From NCBI GenBank assembly GCA_020746995.1, contig JAGPXD010000006.1:2294001-2358000 (forward strand): a stretch of 64,000 bases of DNA, written 5' to 3'. The notes below the pieces were generated by a model. It saw nothing but the letters and a program-made list of their open reading frames with translations, made no database searches and was not told the origin of the DNA. Below are positions 54,191 to 62,917 of this stretch, one piece after another. Every line of letters begins with the position of its first letter. Within the stretch, counting starts at the first letter, position 1. The stretch is from Plectosphaerella cucumerina (taxonomy: Eukaryota > Ascomycota > Sordariomycetes > Glomerellales > Plectosphaerellaceae). The position numbers and the translations under genes are program-made.

Positions 54191-57100
54191 ATGGCTTCGA
54201 CACTACGCCCTAGTGCCTTTGACTCCAGCTCGAAGGCAAGCTATGGCTTGCATGTTCTCGTGGATCCGGCCCCTGACGTACCACGAGGCATAGACATTGT
54301 TGCCATACACGGCCTCAACGGACACTTCCGGAAGACATGGACCGACACTAGAACGACGTTTGACTGGCTTCGGGATGCCATCCCTAAGGCCATTCCAGGA
54401 GCGCGCATCATGACATATTCCTACAATTCCGCTGTACAATTCAGCAAGTGCACATCGGGTGTTCCCGAGTTTGCGGATCAGTTCCTGGAGCACCTCAGCC
54501 TGAAACGAGCATCCAGCGATACAGCATCGCGGCCCGTGGTCTTCATCTGCCACAGCTTAGGGGGGATTCTCCTCAAGCAAGCGATAGTCCGGGCGTTCGA
54601 ACAGAAGAGATATGCCTCAGCCCTCGAATGCAGCAAGGCTGTCGTTTTCATGGGTACGCCGCACAGAGGCTCGCCGCATGCAACGTGGGGCACAATACTC
54701 TCTCGCATACTCAAGACCGCGGCATTCGGAGCCAGCACGAACACGCAATTGAACGAAAGATCTGCAGCCCAAATCGAAGTTGCTCGAGAACCTTTCACGC
54801 TCCTTTCTGGAGAGGGCACAGCACATGCAGGTCGTCTCGTTCTACGAGACCGACAAGATGGACTTCTTCGGTTCCAAGGTGCACAGGGACCCCCTCATCG
54901 CCGCCAAGCCGATTCTAACTAGCGTGAACACAGATCGTTGGGAAAGACTCCGCAATTATCGGCTTGAGCAACGAAAAGGTGATTCCTCTGAGTGGAGATC
55001 ACAGGACAATCTGCCGATTTCAAGGAGAGGCCGACCCCAACCTCAAAATTGTTCTCAAGACACTGGCGTCATTGTCAGTCGACATTTCGGCTTCTCAAGA
55101 CGATGCCGTGCCAGCAACTGTGTCGCGGTATGAGCTGAGCTCGATAGAGACGGAATTCATCTCTTCTCTCGCAACATCCATCCCCGAGGCCCACAAAGCC
55201 CGGAACCCCTCGCCCGTCAAGGGAACATGTGTATGGCTTCTTCGGCATACAAAATACAAAGGCTGGTCGTTGAATCCGTACTCCTCATTGCTTTGGCTGT
55301 CGGCAGACCCAGGCTGTGGAAAGTCGGTCATGGCTTCATTCCTGATCGACCACCATAGCAGAGAGGCCTCAGAAACCGCCAATGGGCCATGCGTCTGCTA
55401 TTTCTTCTTCAAATCAGACAACCCAGAGCAGCAGGATGCAACATTCGCCCTCCAGGCTATTTTGCGTCAGCTCCTATGCAGGCAACCCCACCTTGTGGGC
55501 GTAGCAAGAGCCTGCTTGGAAGCCCAGACTTCAGACACGCTGGACGCTCTCTGGGCCGCTTTCATCGCCACGGCGGACTGTCTGACCACGAGAGAGACGA
55601 TATGCTTTCTGGATGGCTTGGACGAGTGCGAACCACAGTCCAGGAAGAGACTGACCAGACTGCTTTCCAACCACTTTTCAGCTGTGTCTTGCCACACGAA
55701 GACCAAGGGACTTTGCCGACTCAAACTACTCATCATAAGCCGCCCAGATACATCATTCAAATTGGCCTTCGACAGATTGAATGCACCAAACGCTGCATCC
55801 CCGGCAGTTCCTCTGGTGACGGCTCATGAGTACGCCCCAGAGATCTCAATGATTCGTTTGAGGGGAGAGGACGAGATCGAATCGGTTACTGACGATGTTT
55901 CGATGGTCATCAAATCTGACATCTCCGAACTGGCACACCAAGGACTTCCACTAGAGATCCTGCAGGACATCGAGAGGCAACTCATTGCGCGCGCGGATCG
56001 CACTTTTCTTTGGGTATCTCTCATCCTCCAACTCATCAAGGAAAGAGTCGAGGCGGGGGCAACGAGGGGGGAGCTCTTCGAAATCCTCCAAAGCCGTGAC
56101 ATCGATGTCATTTACGAGGGGCTTCTGCGTTGTCGGCCGAATGTTCCCGGGGCAAGGCAACTGCTGGGTCTCATTCTCGGAAGTTACAGGCCGCTGACTG
56201 TTGAGGAGCTCAGTATTGGCCTGGCGGTGCGGCCACGCAGAAGCCTCGCCAACGTTGTCGATGGCAAGGTAAACTCCTGGAAGATATCCAGTCGAAGTTT
56301 GACGACCGCAACATTCCAGGACGTTGAAAACAACCTGGTCTTTCCCTACGAAAATCACATCAAGTCTCTCTGCGGTCACTTTGTTCGCATTGTCCGCAAC
56401 AGCGTCTATTTCGTCCACGAGACAGCCAAAGAGTTCCTCCTATCCGAAGGCCAGCTGTATCAGGACCCGGCCGCTGACGCGGCATTATGGAAGGGTTCCA
56501 TGAGAAGCGTGCACGCGTGGGCCACGGTCGTAGACATATGCGTTGCGTTTATCTACTGCTACGCATGTCCGGCCGAAGGTGGGCGGTTTGCGTTGATACC
56601 AGCAGCGCTGAGACCGTTTGTTCGTTATGCGAGTGTAACATGGCCGATCATGTTTCGAGAGGTAGCGAAAAGCCAGGATCTCGCACGCGACGGCATAGTC
56701 AACTACTACCACAACCTCTGCCACCCACGATTCCCGGGCTTCGACGAATGGGCGTCGATAGCATTGGGTGTCTCAAGAAACATCATCAGCGAGCATAAGA
56801 AAGTCATGTCCTTCGAAAACCTGCAGCATTACTGCATTCTAACGCTGTTGACATCGGGAGGCCACGACTCTGCGGACGAAGATGAAGAGCCGGGAAAATT
56901 CACTCCTGTGCCTTCGGGCGACCCTCTCCATGATCTTGAGTACTCACAGAACCCCGGCTCGTTGAGTAACCACAACTTCCCACTGAAGGTCGATCGAGAA
57001 GGGATCATTCGACTCGACCTCAATCAATCGCGGAATAGGGAGAAGCAAGGAGGCACAACCTCGTCGAGGCGACGAAGGGACGCAACGATGAGCAATATGG

Positions 57101-57201
57101 TTGATGCACCGAGGGGACCGGTGCCTAAAGCCCCTGGGGTCGTTGGAAGCGATGAAGGTATTGGAAGCTCTGGTTTCCAGAGAATCAAAGGGAGCTATTA
57201 G
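54191..57201 (+). CDS. Serine esterase (SesB-type)-NACHT NLR-like gene with one apparent frameshift
   Basis: Exon 1 54191-54878, exon 2 54934-57201 (55-bp intron, branch CTAAC, acceptor ACACAG). The N-terminal alpha/beta-hydrolase domain shows IVAIHGLNGH, the nucleophile block FICHSLGGILLKQA and FMGTPHRG, typical of the SesB/DUF676 effector domain. The NACHT has Walker A ADPGCGKS and Walker B CFLDGLDECE, then a helical block with VHETAKEFLLSE. No WD, ankyrin or TPR repeats follow; the tail after about residue 870 is disordered. Exon 1 is 688 bp, one more than a multiple of three. The frame is good up to GASTNTQL (about 54748), but the next family blocks (LLENLSRSFLE, VSFYETDKMDFFG) lie in another frame, so one extra base sits at about 54749-54762. 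Exon 2's 756 codons have no stop, so the break is recent, an assembly error or an allele. Confidence 0.82.
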
Positions 57202-57516
57202 CCATCAAGGCTCTCGAGGGAACTTCCGCCCCGGATGGGGCATGTGCTGACGGTTTGCAATTGAACACTTCTAGAAAGTTGGATTGTCAAATATCCCCTG
57301 CCTTCCCAAGTCGATGTGGCGGATTTAGGTAGTATTTACAATGTTTTGTCAGCCCGTTCAGTTATTCTGAACCATCTAGGAGCATCGTGGCAAGCTCGAC
57401 CGACTGCTTGGCCCTGACCAGGTCCCGTCAAGTCAAACCCCCAAAGCATCAAGTCAAGACCTCAAGGTAACCTTGAACAAGTAGTATATCTTACAACAGG
57501 CAGCTTCATCTACCCG
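57202..57516. other. Convergent intergenic region
   Basis: 315 bp between the esterase-NACHT gene and tRNase Z; AT-richer, no gene seen. Confidence 0.5.
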
Positions 57517-60501
57517 CTACGCCAGTTCCCCTCCCTCAACCTCCCCCCCATCCTGCATCTCCAACAGCGCAGTAACAGCCGGCACAAACGCCGCCGCATG
57601 CCTAAACTCCCCCAGCTTCACCCTCATCAGATCCCACGCAAACAGCACAACCTGCTCCTTCGCCTCCCCCCCCTCTCCCGCAGCCACCTTTGCCGGCTCA
57701 ACAAGGTTCGCCTTGGAATACCTCTGCGAAAAGTGCGTCAGCAGCACCCGTCTCGCCCGCATCTGCCTCGCCACATCCAGCGCCTCATCCATCGTCGAGT
57801 GCTTCTTCGCCTTGGCGTCAGACTGCTTGTCGCTGCCAAACGTACACTCGTGGATCAGCAGCGTCGCGCCGCGGGCGGCTCGTGCGAAATTGTGCGAGGG
57901 CCGACAGTCGCCTGAATAGGCAATCTTGAGCCCCGACGGCCATGTGAGGATGCCGGCGTACGAGTCGACGCAGTGCCGCACGTGGACGGCCTCGATGCTC
58001 TGCAGGCCGCTGGGGCTCCAGTCGATGGAGCGGTGGCCGCCCTCGACGGTGGTGCCGTTCTTGACGACGATGAGGCGGGGGTAGCCGATGTCTTGGACCA
58101 TGGCGAACTCGGTGAGCCAGGTTGACAGTTGGTGGGGAGCGCAGATGGTGAGTTTGGCGTCGGGCTGGCCGTTGTCGCGGGTGATCTTGTTCCAGCGGGC
58201 GAGGACGCTGGCCAGGCCGAGGTGGTGGTCGGCGTGCATGTGGCTGATGAAGATGGCCTTGAGGTCGAGCATGGCGCGCTTGAACTCTTCGTCGCCGAGG
58301 GCGCGGCGGAGTTGGCCGTCGGTGCCCTCGCCGCAGTCGAGGAGGTAGCAGCCGACGCCGGGGACGCGGATGAAGGTTGACGAAACGTTGCGGTACTTGG
58401 CGGGCATGCTCGATCCCGTGCCCAGGGGAATGATGACGGTGTCGCGGTCGGGTATGTCCTGCTCGTCCTTCTCGACGGCCTCGAGGAACTCGGGCTGCTT
58501 CACCTTCTCCGCGGCCTCCTTGGCCAGCGCCTCGATCTTCGGTTCGAGCTGGGCCGCTTCCTCAAGTGCCGGGAAGGGGACCGTCTCCGACTCGTCGAAC
58601 TGGTAGTTGGGCAGCAGCTTGGCGATCATGCCTGTGCGTCCCACGACGGATGATGGCACGGCGGCGGCAACGTCCTTGGACCTGTTGTTAAAGTCAAGGA
58701 TGGGGTAGCGGTCGGGATCGACCCTGCCGAGGCTGGTCTGCAGAGCGGCGAAGGACTCATAGGTGATCATGTTGGGCGACACGTCGGGCGCCATGATGAC
58801 GTGCTTAATGTCAGGTCTCTCCTTCATAAATGCCTGCAGGCTGGCATCTTCGAAGACGCCCCGGCCTAGCGACCAGTAGAAGATATGGACGCCATCCATC
58901 AGGTCGGCCGCCGCCCACTCAGGCCGAGCGAGGAGACCCTGAACGTGTCCGATCGTGGGCACCTCAAGAAGGGCGAAGCCGGTGCCCGCGATGCCCGGAC
59001 CCAGCACCATGTCCGGGGTGACCGTGGCGCCGTCGGTGCCCTTGACGGACTCACCCTTGGTCAGCAGCTTGAAGTCCCTGACATCGACACCCAGGGCCTT
59101 GGCGGCCTTTGGGTCGAACTTGCCCCTGCGGCCATTGTTCTTGGCCACGTATGAGATGGATGTATTGTCCGGCTTGGTCGGCGGCAGCGCCGTCGTGCTG
59201 ATCGACGGCCACGGCGCCCGCATCAGGACGATCTTGTCGGCGACGGAGGGGTCCTCGTGCGCCATCTTGCCCGTGTACCGCTCGAGGCCGTTCTCGCCGC
59301 GGACCCAGGGCCTGTCGGTGGCCTTGACGTCTCCGAGCCTCGTTTCGAATAGCCTGTCGAGTGCCCAGTCAGAGTTGAACATGGCGTCGGTCACGCCTCG
59401 GCAGATCTTCTTGGCCTCCGCCGCAGCTTCGGACCATCTCGGAGGGGGGCTTCTGCTCCTGCTCCTGCTTCTGCTCGCGCTAGCCGCACCTTCGCCAGAA
59501 GACTCAGCCATCATGTCAAAGGTGCGCTTGCGAGGCGGGGCCGTACCGTTCTCGGGGGCAGAGGCCGGTGCCGCGATGGGGATCTGCCAGACGCGCAGCG
59601 TATCGTCCGCCCAGTCTGGCTTTGAAAAGTCATGAGGCCCCTTGCCCTTGCGGGGGTCCTCGTCAAACTCGTGAACGTTGATGGGCACACCTGTTCGGAA
59701 GACAAAATTCCTCGACGTGGCGACGGCGTGTGTGAGGTTCCGGCCGCCAAAGACGTCGAAGCCCTTGTCGGGGACGTCGAGGAGGGGTCTCCCCTGATCC
59801 TTGCGCTGTTCATTCTTCTCCAGCAAGGACGCCTTTGTGGAGGCGAAGCTGTCTGCGACGGTGAGCATCATGCCCATGAGGCCGCCCATGCTGTCCCAGC
59901 CGACGGGGCCGGAGACGAAGAGGTTCTCCAGCTTGGTCAAGGAGTGGCCCCGCTGCACGTAGCATCTCTGCGTGCCCTGGCCGACGCTGCCGAAGTGGTA
60001 TCGCCGGTGGTCGAAGTGTAGTAGCAGGCCGACGCCGCTGGTGTCGGCCGTCGGCGTTGACACGATGTGGACGCGGTTCGACATGCCGAGTATGTAGCCG
60101 GGCCCCAGTGAAGAGACAACAGGGGGTGTGGGAAGGTTGAGGTAGTCGGACCAGGCTGTTGTCGAAGCTTGCTGCTGCGAGGCGTGTTGGATGTCTTTGG
60201 AGACGCCGAATCTGGTGGGGAGGTTCTTTGCGCCAGAGGGCGATTCGAGCTCGGGAGCGGTGTTTCGGGAGCTTTGTTGCTTTGGCTTCCGAATGGAGGG
60301 TTTTCTTGTTTGAAAAGGACCGTCCTTTGCTGCCGGCAGACGTTTTCGGGGACGTGTCTTGTCGCGTTCGATATTCTTCAAGATGGGCTCGGTGATGGTC
60401 GCAAAGGAGGCGGCAGCGTAGAGAGGGAGAAGCCTTGTCGGATCACGGTTACCGGCACGTCGTGTGGTAAGGCTTCGGAGGATGATCCCCTCCCACTTCA
60501 T
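57517..60501 (-). CDS. trz1: tRNase Z, long form (ELAC2/Trz1), tRNA 3' processing endonuclease
   Basis: Removes the 3' trailer from precursor tRNAs in nucleus and mitochondria. Single exon, 994 residues from the ATG at 60501 (MKWEGIILRSLTTRRAG); the open frame extends upstream to 60708 but without an ATG. The N-terminal ~60 residues are Arg/Ser/Thr-rich and could target mitochondria. The N-terminal half carries the degenerate metallo-beta-lactamase domain (VHIVSTPTADTSG, LLHFDHRRYHFG, NLFVSGPVGWDSMGGL). The C-terminal half is catalytic: IPLGTGSSMPAKYRN, LLDCGEGTDGQL, the metal motif SHMHADHHLG (His754, His756, Asp758, His759), IAYSGDCRP, HECTF and LLTHFSQRY. It has an Arg/Ser-rich insert (SRSRSRSRSPPP) unusual for the family and possibly nuclear. 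Size fits other fungal long tRNases Z. Confidence 0.95.
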   Translation of the reverse strand: MKWEGIILRSLTTRRAGNRDPTRLLPLYAAASFATITEPILKNIERDKTRPRKRLPAAKDGPFQTRKPSIRKPKQQSSRNTAPELESPSGAKNLPTRFGVSKDIQHASQQQASTTAWSDYLNLPTPPVVSSLGPGYILGMSNRVHIVSTPTADTSGVGLLLHFDHRRYHFGSVGQGTQRCYVQRGHSLTKLENLFVSGPVGWDSMGGLMGMMLTVADSFASTKASLLEKNEQRKDQGRPLLDVPDKGFDVFGGRNLTHAVATSRNFVFRTGVPINVHEFDEDPRKGKGPHDFSKPDWADDTLRVWQIPIAAPASAPENGTAPPRKRTFDMMAESSGEGAASASRSRSRSRSPPPRWSEAAAEAKKICRGVTDAMFNSDWALDRLFETRLGDVKATDRPWVRGENGLERYTGKMAHEDPSVADKIVLMRAPWPSISTTALPPTKPDNTSISYVAKNNGRRGKFDPKAAKALGVDVRDFKLLTKGESVKGTDGATVTPDMVLGPGIAGTGFALLEVPTIGHVQGLLARPEWAAADLMDGVHIFYWSLGRGVFEDASLQAFMKERPDIKHVIMAPDVSPNMITYESFAALQTSLGRVDPDRYPILDFNNRSKDVAAAVPSSVVGRTGMIAKLLPNYQFDESETVPFPALEEAAQLEPKIEALAKEAAEKVKQPEFLEAVEKDEQDIPDRDTVIIPLGTGSSMPAKYRNVSSTFIRVPGVGCYLLDCGEGTDGQLRRALGDEEFKRAMLDLKAIFISHMHADHHLGLASVLARWNKITRDNGQPDAKLTICAPHQLSTWLTEFAMVQDIGYPRLIVVKNGTTVEGGHRSIDWSPSGLQSIEAVHVRHCVDSYAGILTWPSGLKIAYSGDCRPSHNFARAARGATLLIHECTFGSDKQSDAKAKKHSTMDEALDVARQMRARRVLLTHFSQRYSKANLVEPAKVAAGEGGEAKEQVVLFAWDLMRVKLGEFRHAAAFVPAVTALLEMQDGGEVEGGELA

Positions 60502-60951
60502 GTGCGCTGGGTTGTGGTCTTTTCTCGAGGCGATTGGTGGGGTACGCGAGGGGCCAAATGCGCTTCTCGCCGATGGAGTCACCTCGCCGCATCGCGACGT
60601 GCCAAAAAATTCCAAGTCGAGCCATGTCGCGATAAGCTGCGATAAGATAAGAGCTACGCGATAAGCAAATACATCGTGGGGACATTGGGCTTTGGTGTTT
60701 CGACACACACAGCAACAACGTGAGGTACCTAGGTATGCATGTACGTAGTAAAGTCAGTCGATGTATCAGGTCAATCAACACCGTTCATCGACATCTTCCA
60801 ATCGGCAATGCTTCAAGTAGGTGTGTAAGGGGTATCATTACGTGATCATCAAGTCCGTCTAGTTCTACAACATGTGAATGGAGTCCCGCGCCTGCGCCTG
60901 GCCAAACAATCCGTTCGTCTTCTCAGTGCCTCGCACCCGGTCGTCCTCAGC
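60502..60951. other. Upstream region of tRNase Z / 3' region of a small ORF
   Basis: 450 bp. A GCGATAAGCTGCGATAAGATAAGA cluster at 60629-60652 holds overlapping GATAA repeats, followed by another GATAA near 60660. No separate gene seen. Confidence 0.5.
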
Positions 60952-61194
60952 TCAAAGCCCCGATGGACACGGATGGTGCCGCAACAGCTCCTCTCCGCAC
61001 GCCGCCCCCCTCCTCGTCAGCATCATGGCCTCCCTCTCCCTCGTCTGCTCGTCGCTCTCATTCGACTCAACAGAGCTCGACGAGTCCCGTCTACCAACGT
61101 AGCTGAAGCCCGTCTTCATCTGCGCCGAGGGCTCCATGTTGTACAGCTCTCGCCTCTTGGCGGGCTTCTCGGTGTGCTTTCCCGCGTGGGCCAT
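60952..61194 (-). CDS. Small basic protein of unknown function (80 aa)
   Basis: Short frame from the ATG at 61194. The product contains KPAKRRELYNMEPSAQMKTG, FSYVGRRDSSSSVESNESDE and REREAMMLTRRGAACGEELL, which read as real protein rather than chance composition: balanced residues, amphipathic end. It has no signal peptide or membrane segment and I cannot name a family. A second small ORF ends 38 bp upstream on the same strand, so both may be on one transcript. Confidence is moderate because there is no intron or known domain to support it. Confidence 0.55.
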   Translation of the reverse strand: MAHAGKHTEKPAKRRELYNMEPSAQMKTGFSYVGRRDSSSSVESNESDEQTREREAMMLTRRGAACGEELLRHHPCPSGL

Positions 61195-61232
61195 TTTCGA
61201 CAGAGTATGTATGTGTGTAGTAGGTATTTGTT

Positions 61233-61442
61233 TCACCGCGAGATATGGGTGTGCTGCGGCCTCGTCACGCTCGGTGGCAGCTTGTAGCCGAGCCAAATGT
61301 CCGTGTCTGCCGATGCCTTTGCCGTGGCGATGTGCTGGGGGAAGCGGCTGCGAAAGGTGACGACACCAGGGATGAGAGCGATGCCGCCGACAAATAGAAG
61401 AGTCGATGGGGATGTGCCGAGGGTGCGGATGACGGTATTCAT
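61233..61442 (-). CDS. Small single-pass membrane protein candidate (69 aa)
   Basis: Frame from the ATG at 61442. One hydrophobic segment (STLLFVGGIALIPGVVTF) is followed by a positively charged stretch (RSRFPQ) and IWLGYKLPP. It could be a small mitochondrial or ER membrane protein. The stop is 38 bp before the start of the next small ORF on the same strand. I tested splicing the two together and found no junction that keeps both frames. Unknown function; could also be an upstream ORF of that gene. Confidence 0.45.
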   Translation of the reverse strand: MNTVIRTLGTSPSTLLFVGGIALIPGVVTFRSRFPQHIATAKASADTDIWLGYKLPPSVTRPQHTHISR

Positions 61443-62917
61443 TGCAGGGTGGTGGAGGTGCAGATTAGGAGGATGGATGTCTTGGAAAGACAACCGAAGA
61501 GAGGTCCTCGCGAGTCTCTCTTATAGTGTGCTAACGTCGGTGTGTGTGTGGTCGTGCACTGGCGCTGAAGCTTTGACAGGATCCTGTGAAACGTCCGTGG
61601 CCTGTTGTCTCCAAGCCAGGCCTCGTGTTTTGTTTGGGGTTCTTCCGTCTTTTTATATCCCGTCCCAAGACGGGAGTCGTGTCATGGCTCGTCTGGCCGG
61701 CGCCATGGGGTTAAGCCTATCCTCCGATACCAGGCTCGGCGTCCTTGGCTCCCATGCCGCATCTAACGCCATTTGCGGGCTTCGGATTTTGGAACCTGGG
61801 CACACCGGGGGGCCGACCGAACCCGGACTTTTCGAGAGTCATCAGCCCCGGCCGCCATTGTTGATTATTCAGACGACGCGATCTGCAGGAGACCAACCCT
61901 CCGATGACCTTCGCTGCAGTTCTCAAGGGATCAGGTTGACCAGGTCTGTGCCCATCACGATCATCTCCTCATTTCCCACCTCCCGCGAAAGTACCTGATC
62001 GTCGGGCAACACCTTGATCGTCGAACTCTACAAACCGACCGGGCAGTGCAGCCCATCACTCTGTCACATCTCGTCAGCGATCCCCTCTTGCCACAATCGA
62101 TGCCACAGCCTCCCCCCCGTCTGTGTCACGGGACCGCTCCGAGTCAGGCCACGGCGCGGGGAAGTTGGTGGCCAGGCCGGTCGTCGCAAAACATCAGGCG
62201 AGATGTGGTCGGAGGTGCGAAGAGACTTTGCTACTCGTGTCCTGTCCTTCTGCGGGGTCGGACCGAGCGAGTCATCAGTGCTGTCTGTCGCTGTCGTTGG
62301 TCGTCGTTTCGGCGGTGACGGACGGGGAAAAGCCCCCGGCGTCCGAGCCGCTCGCCCCGGGACTTTCTGTGCTTGTAAATCAACGTCCCCGACTCGCCAA
62401 ACCCCGCGGTGTCCTGCGTTTGATCCCATGTCATGTCGAGGCAGCGCCCGTTTGTCGCGGAGTCCCCGGCATTGATTTCGATTTAGAGTCCTTCTTGGCT
62501 GTCATGTTTTGTCATCACGGCCCCCTTTTCGCAGTGGATGAAGCCAGCCCCAGACGTCGTGGCCAAGAGGAGGGCACCCGGATTTAGAAGGCTCTGATGC
62601 CGACAGCGTTTGAGGGAACCAGATCGACGAACGTCCCCCCGGGAGTGAGGTCGTTTCAGGGGCTCGGGCCCCGGAAGTGATAACTTCTGCTGGCACGGGC
62701 GATCTAGATTGATTGTCACACCAGGACATTGAACGACATCTCCCAGCTTATCTTTTCTGTGTTATATTACTCCCGTGATAAGAAATCGTCCCAATTCCAC
62801 CGATTCGTCAGAAGCAATCATGACGATACACGTCAACACGCCTATAAACATTACATATTAAAACCTTGTCTTCACTAGACTGTGGCATCATCATGCCAGC
62901 GTTGCCTCGTGTTGCCC
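61443..62917. other. Intergenic stretch without a supportable gene
   Basis: 1,475 bp. The region near 61500-61560 has leader-like composition for the small membrane ORF. 62740-62880 is AT-rich and is probably the 3' flank of the cysteine-rich gene. Open frames here show no motif. Confidence 0.5.

Noticed and set aside
60502..60708. Extension of tRNase Z by 69 codons
   Set aside because: No ATG in that part; the ATG at 60501 is followed by a plausible targeting sequence.
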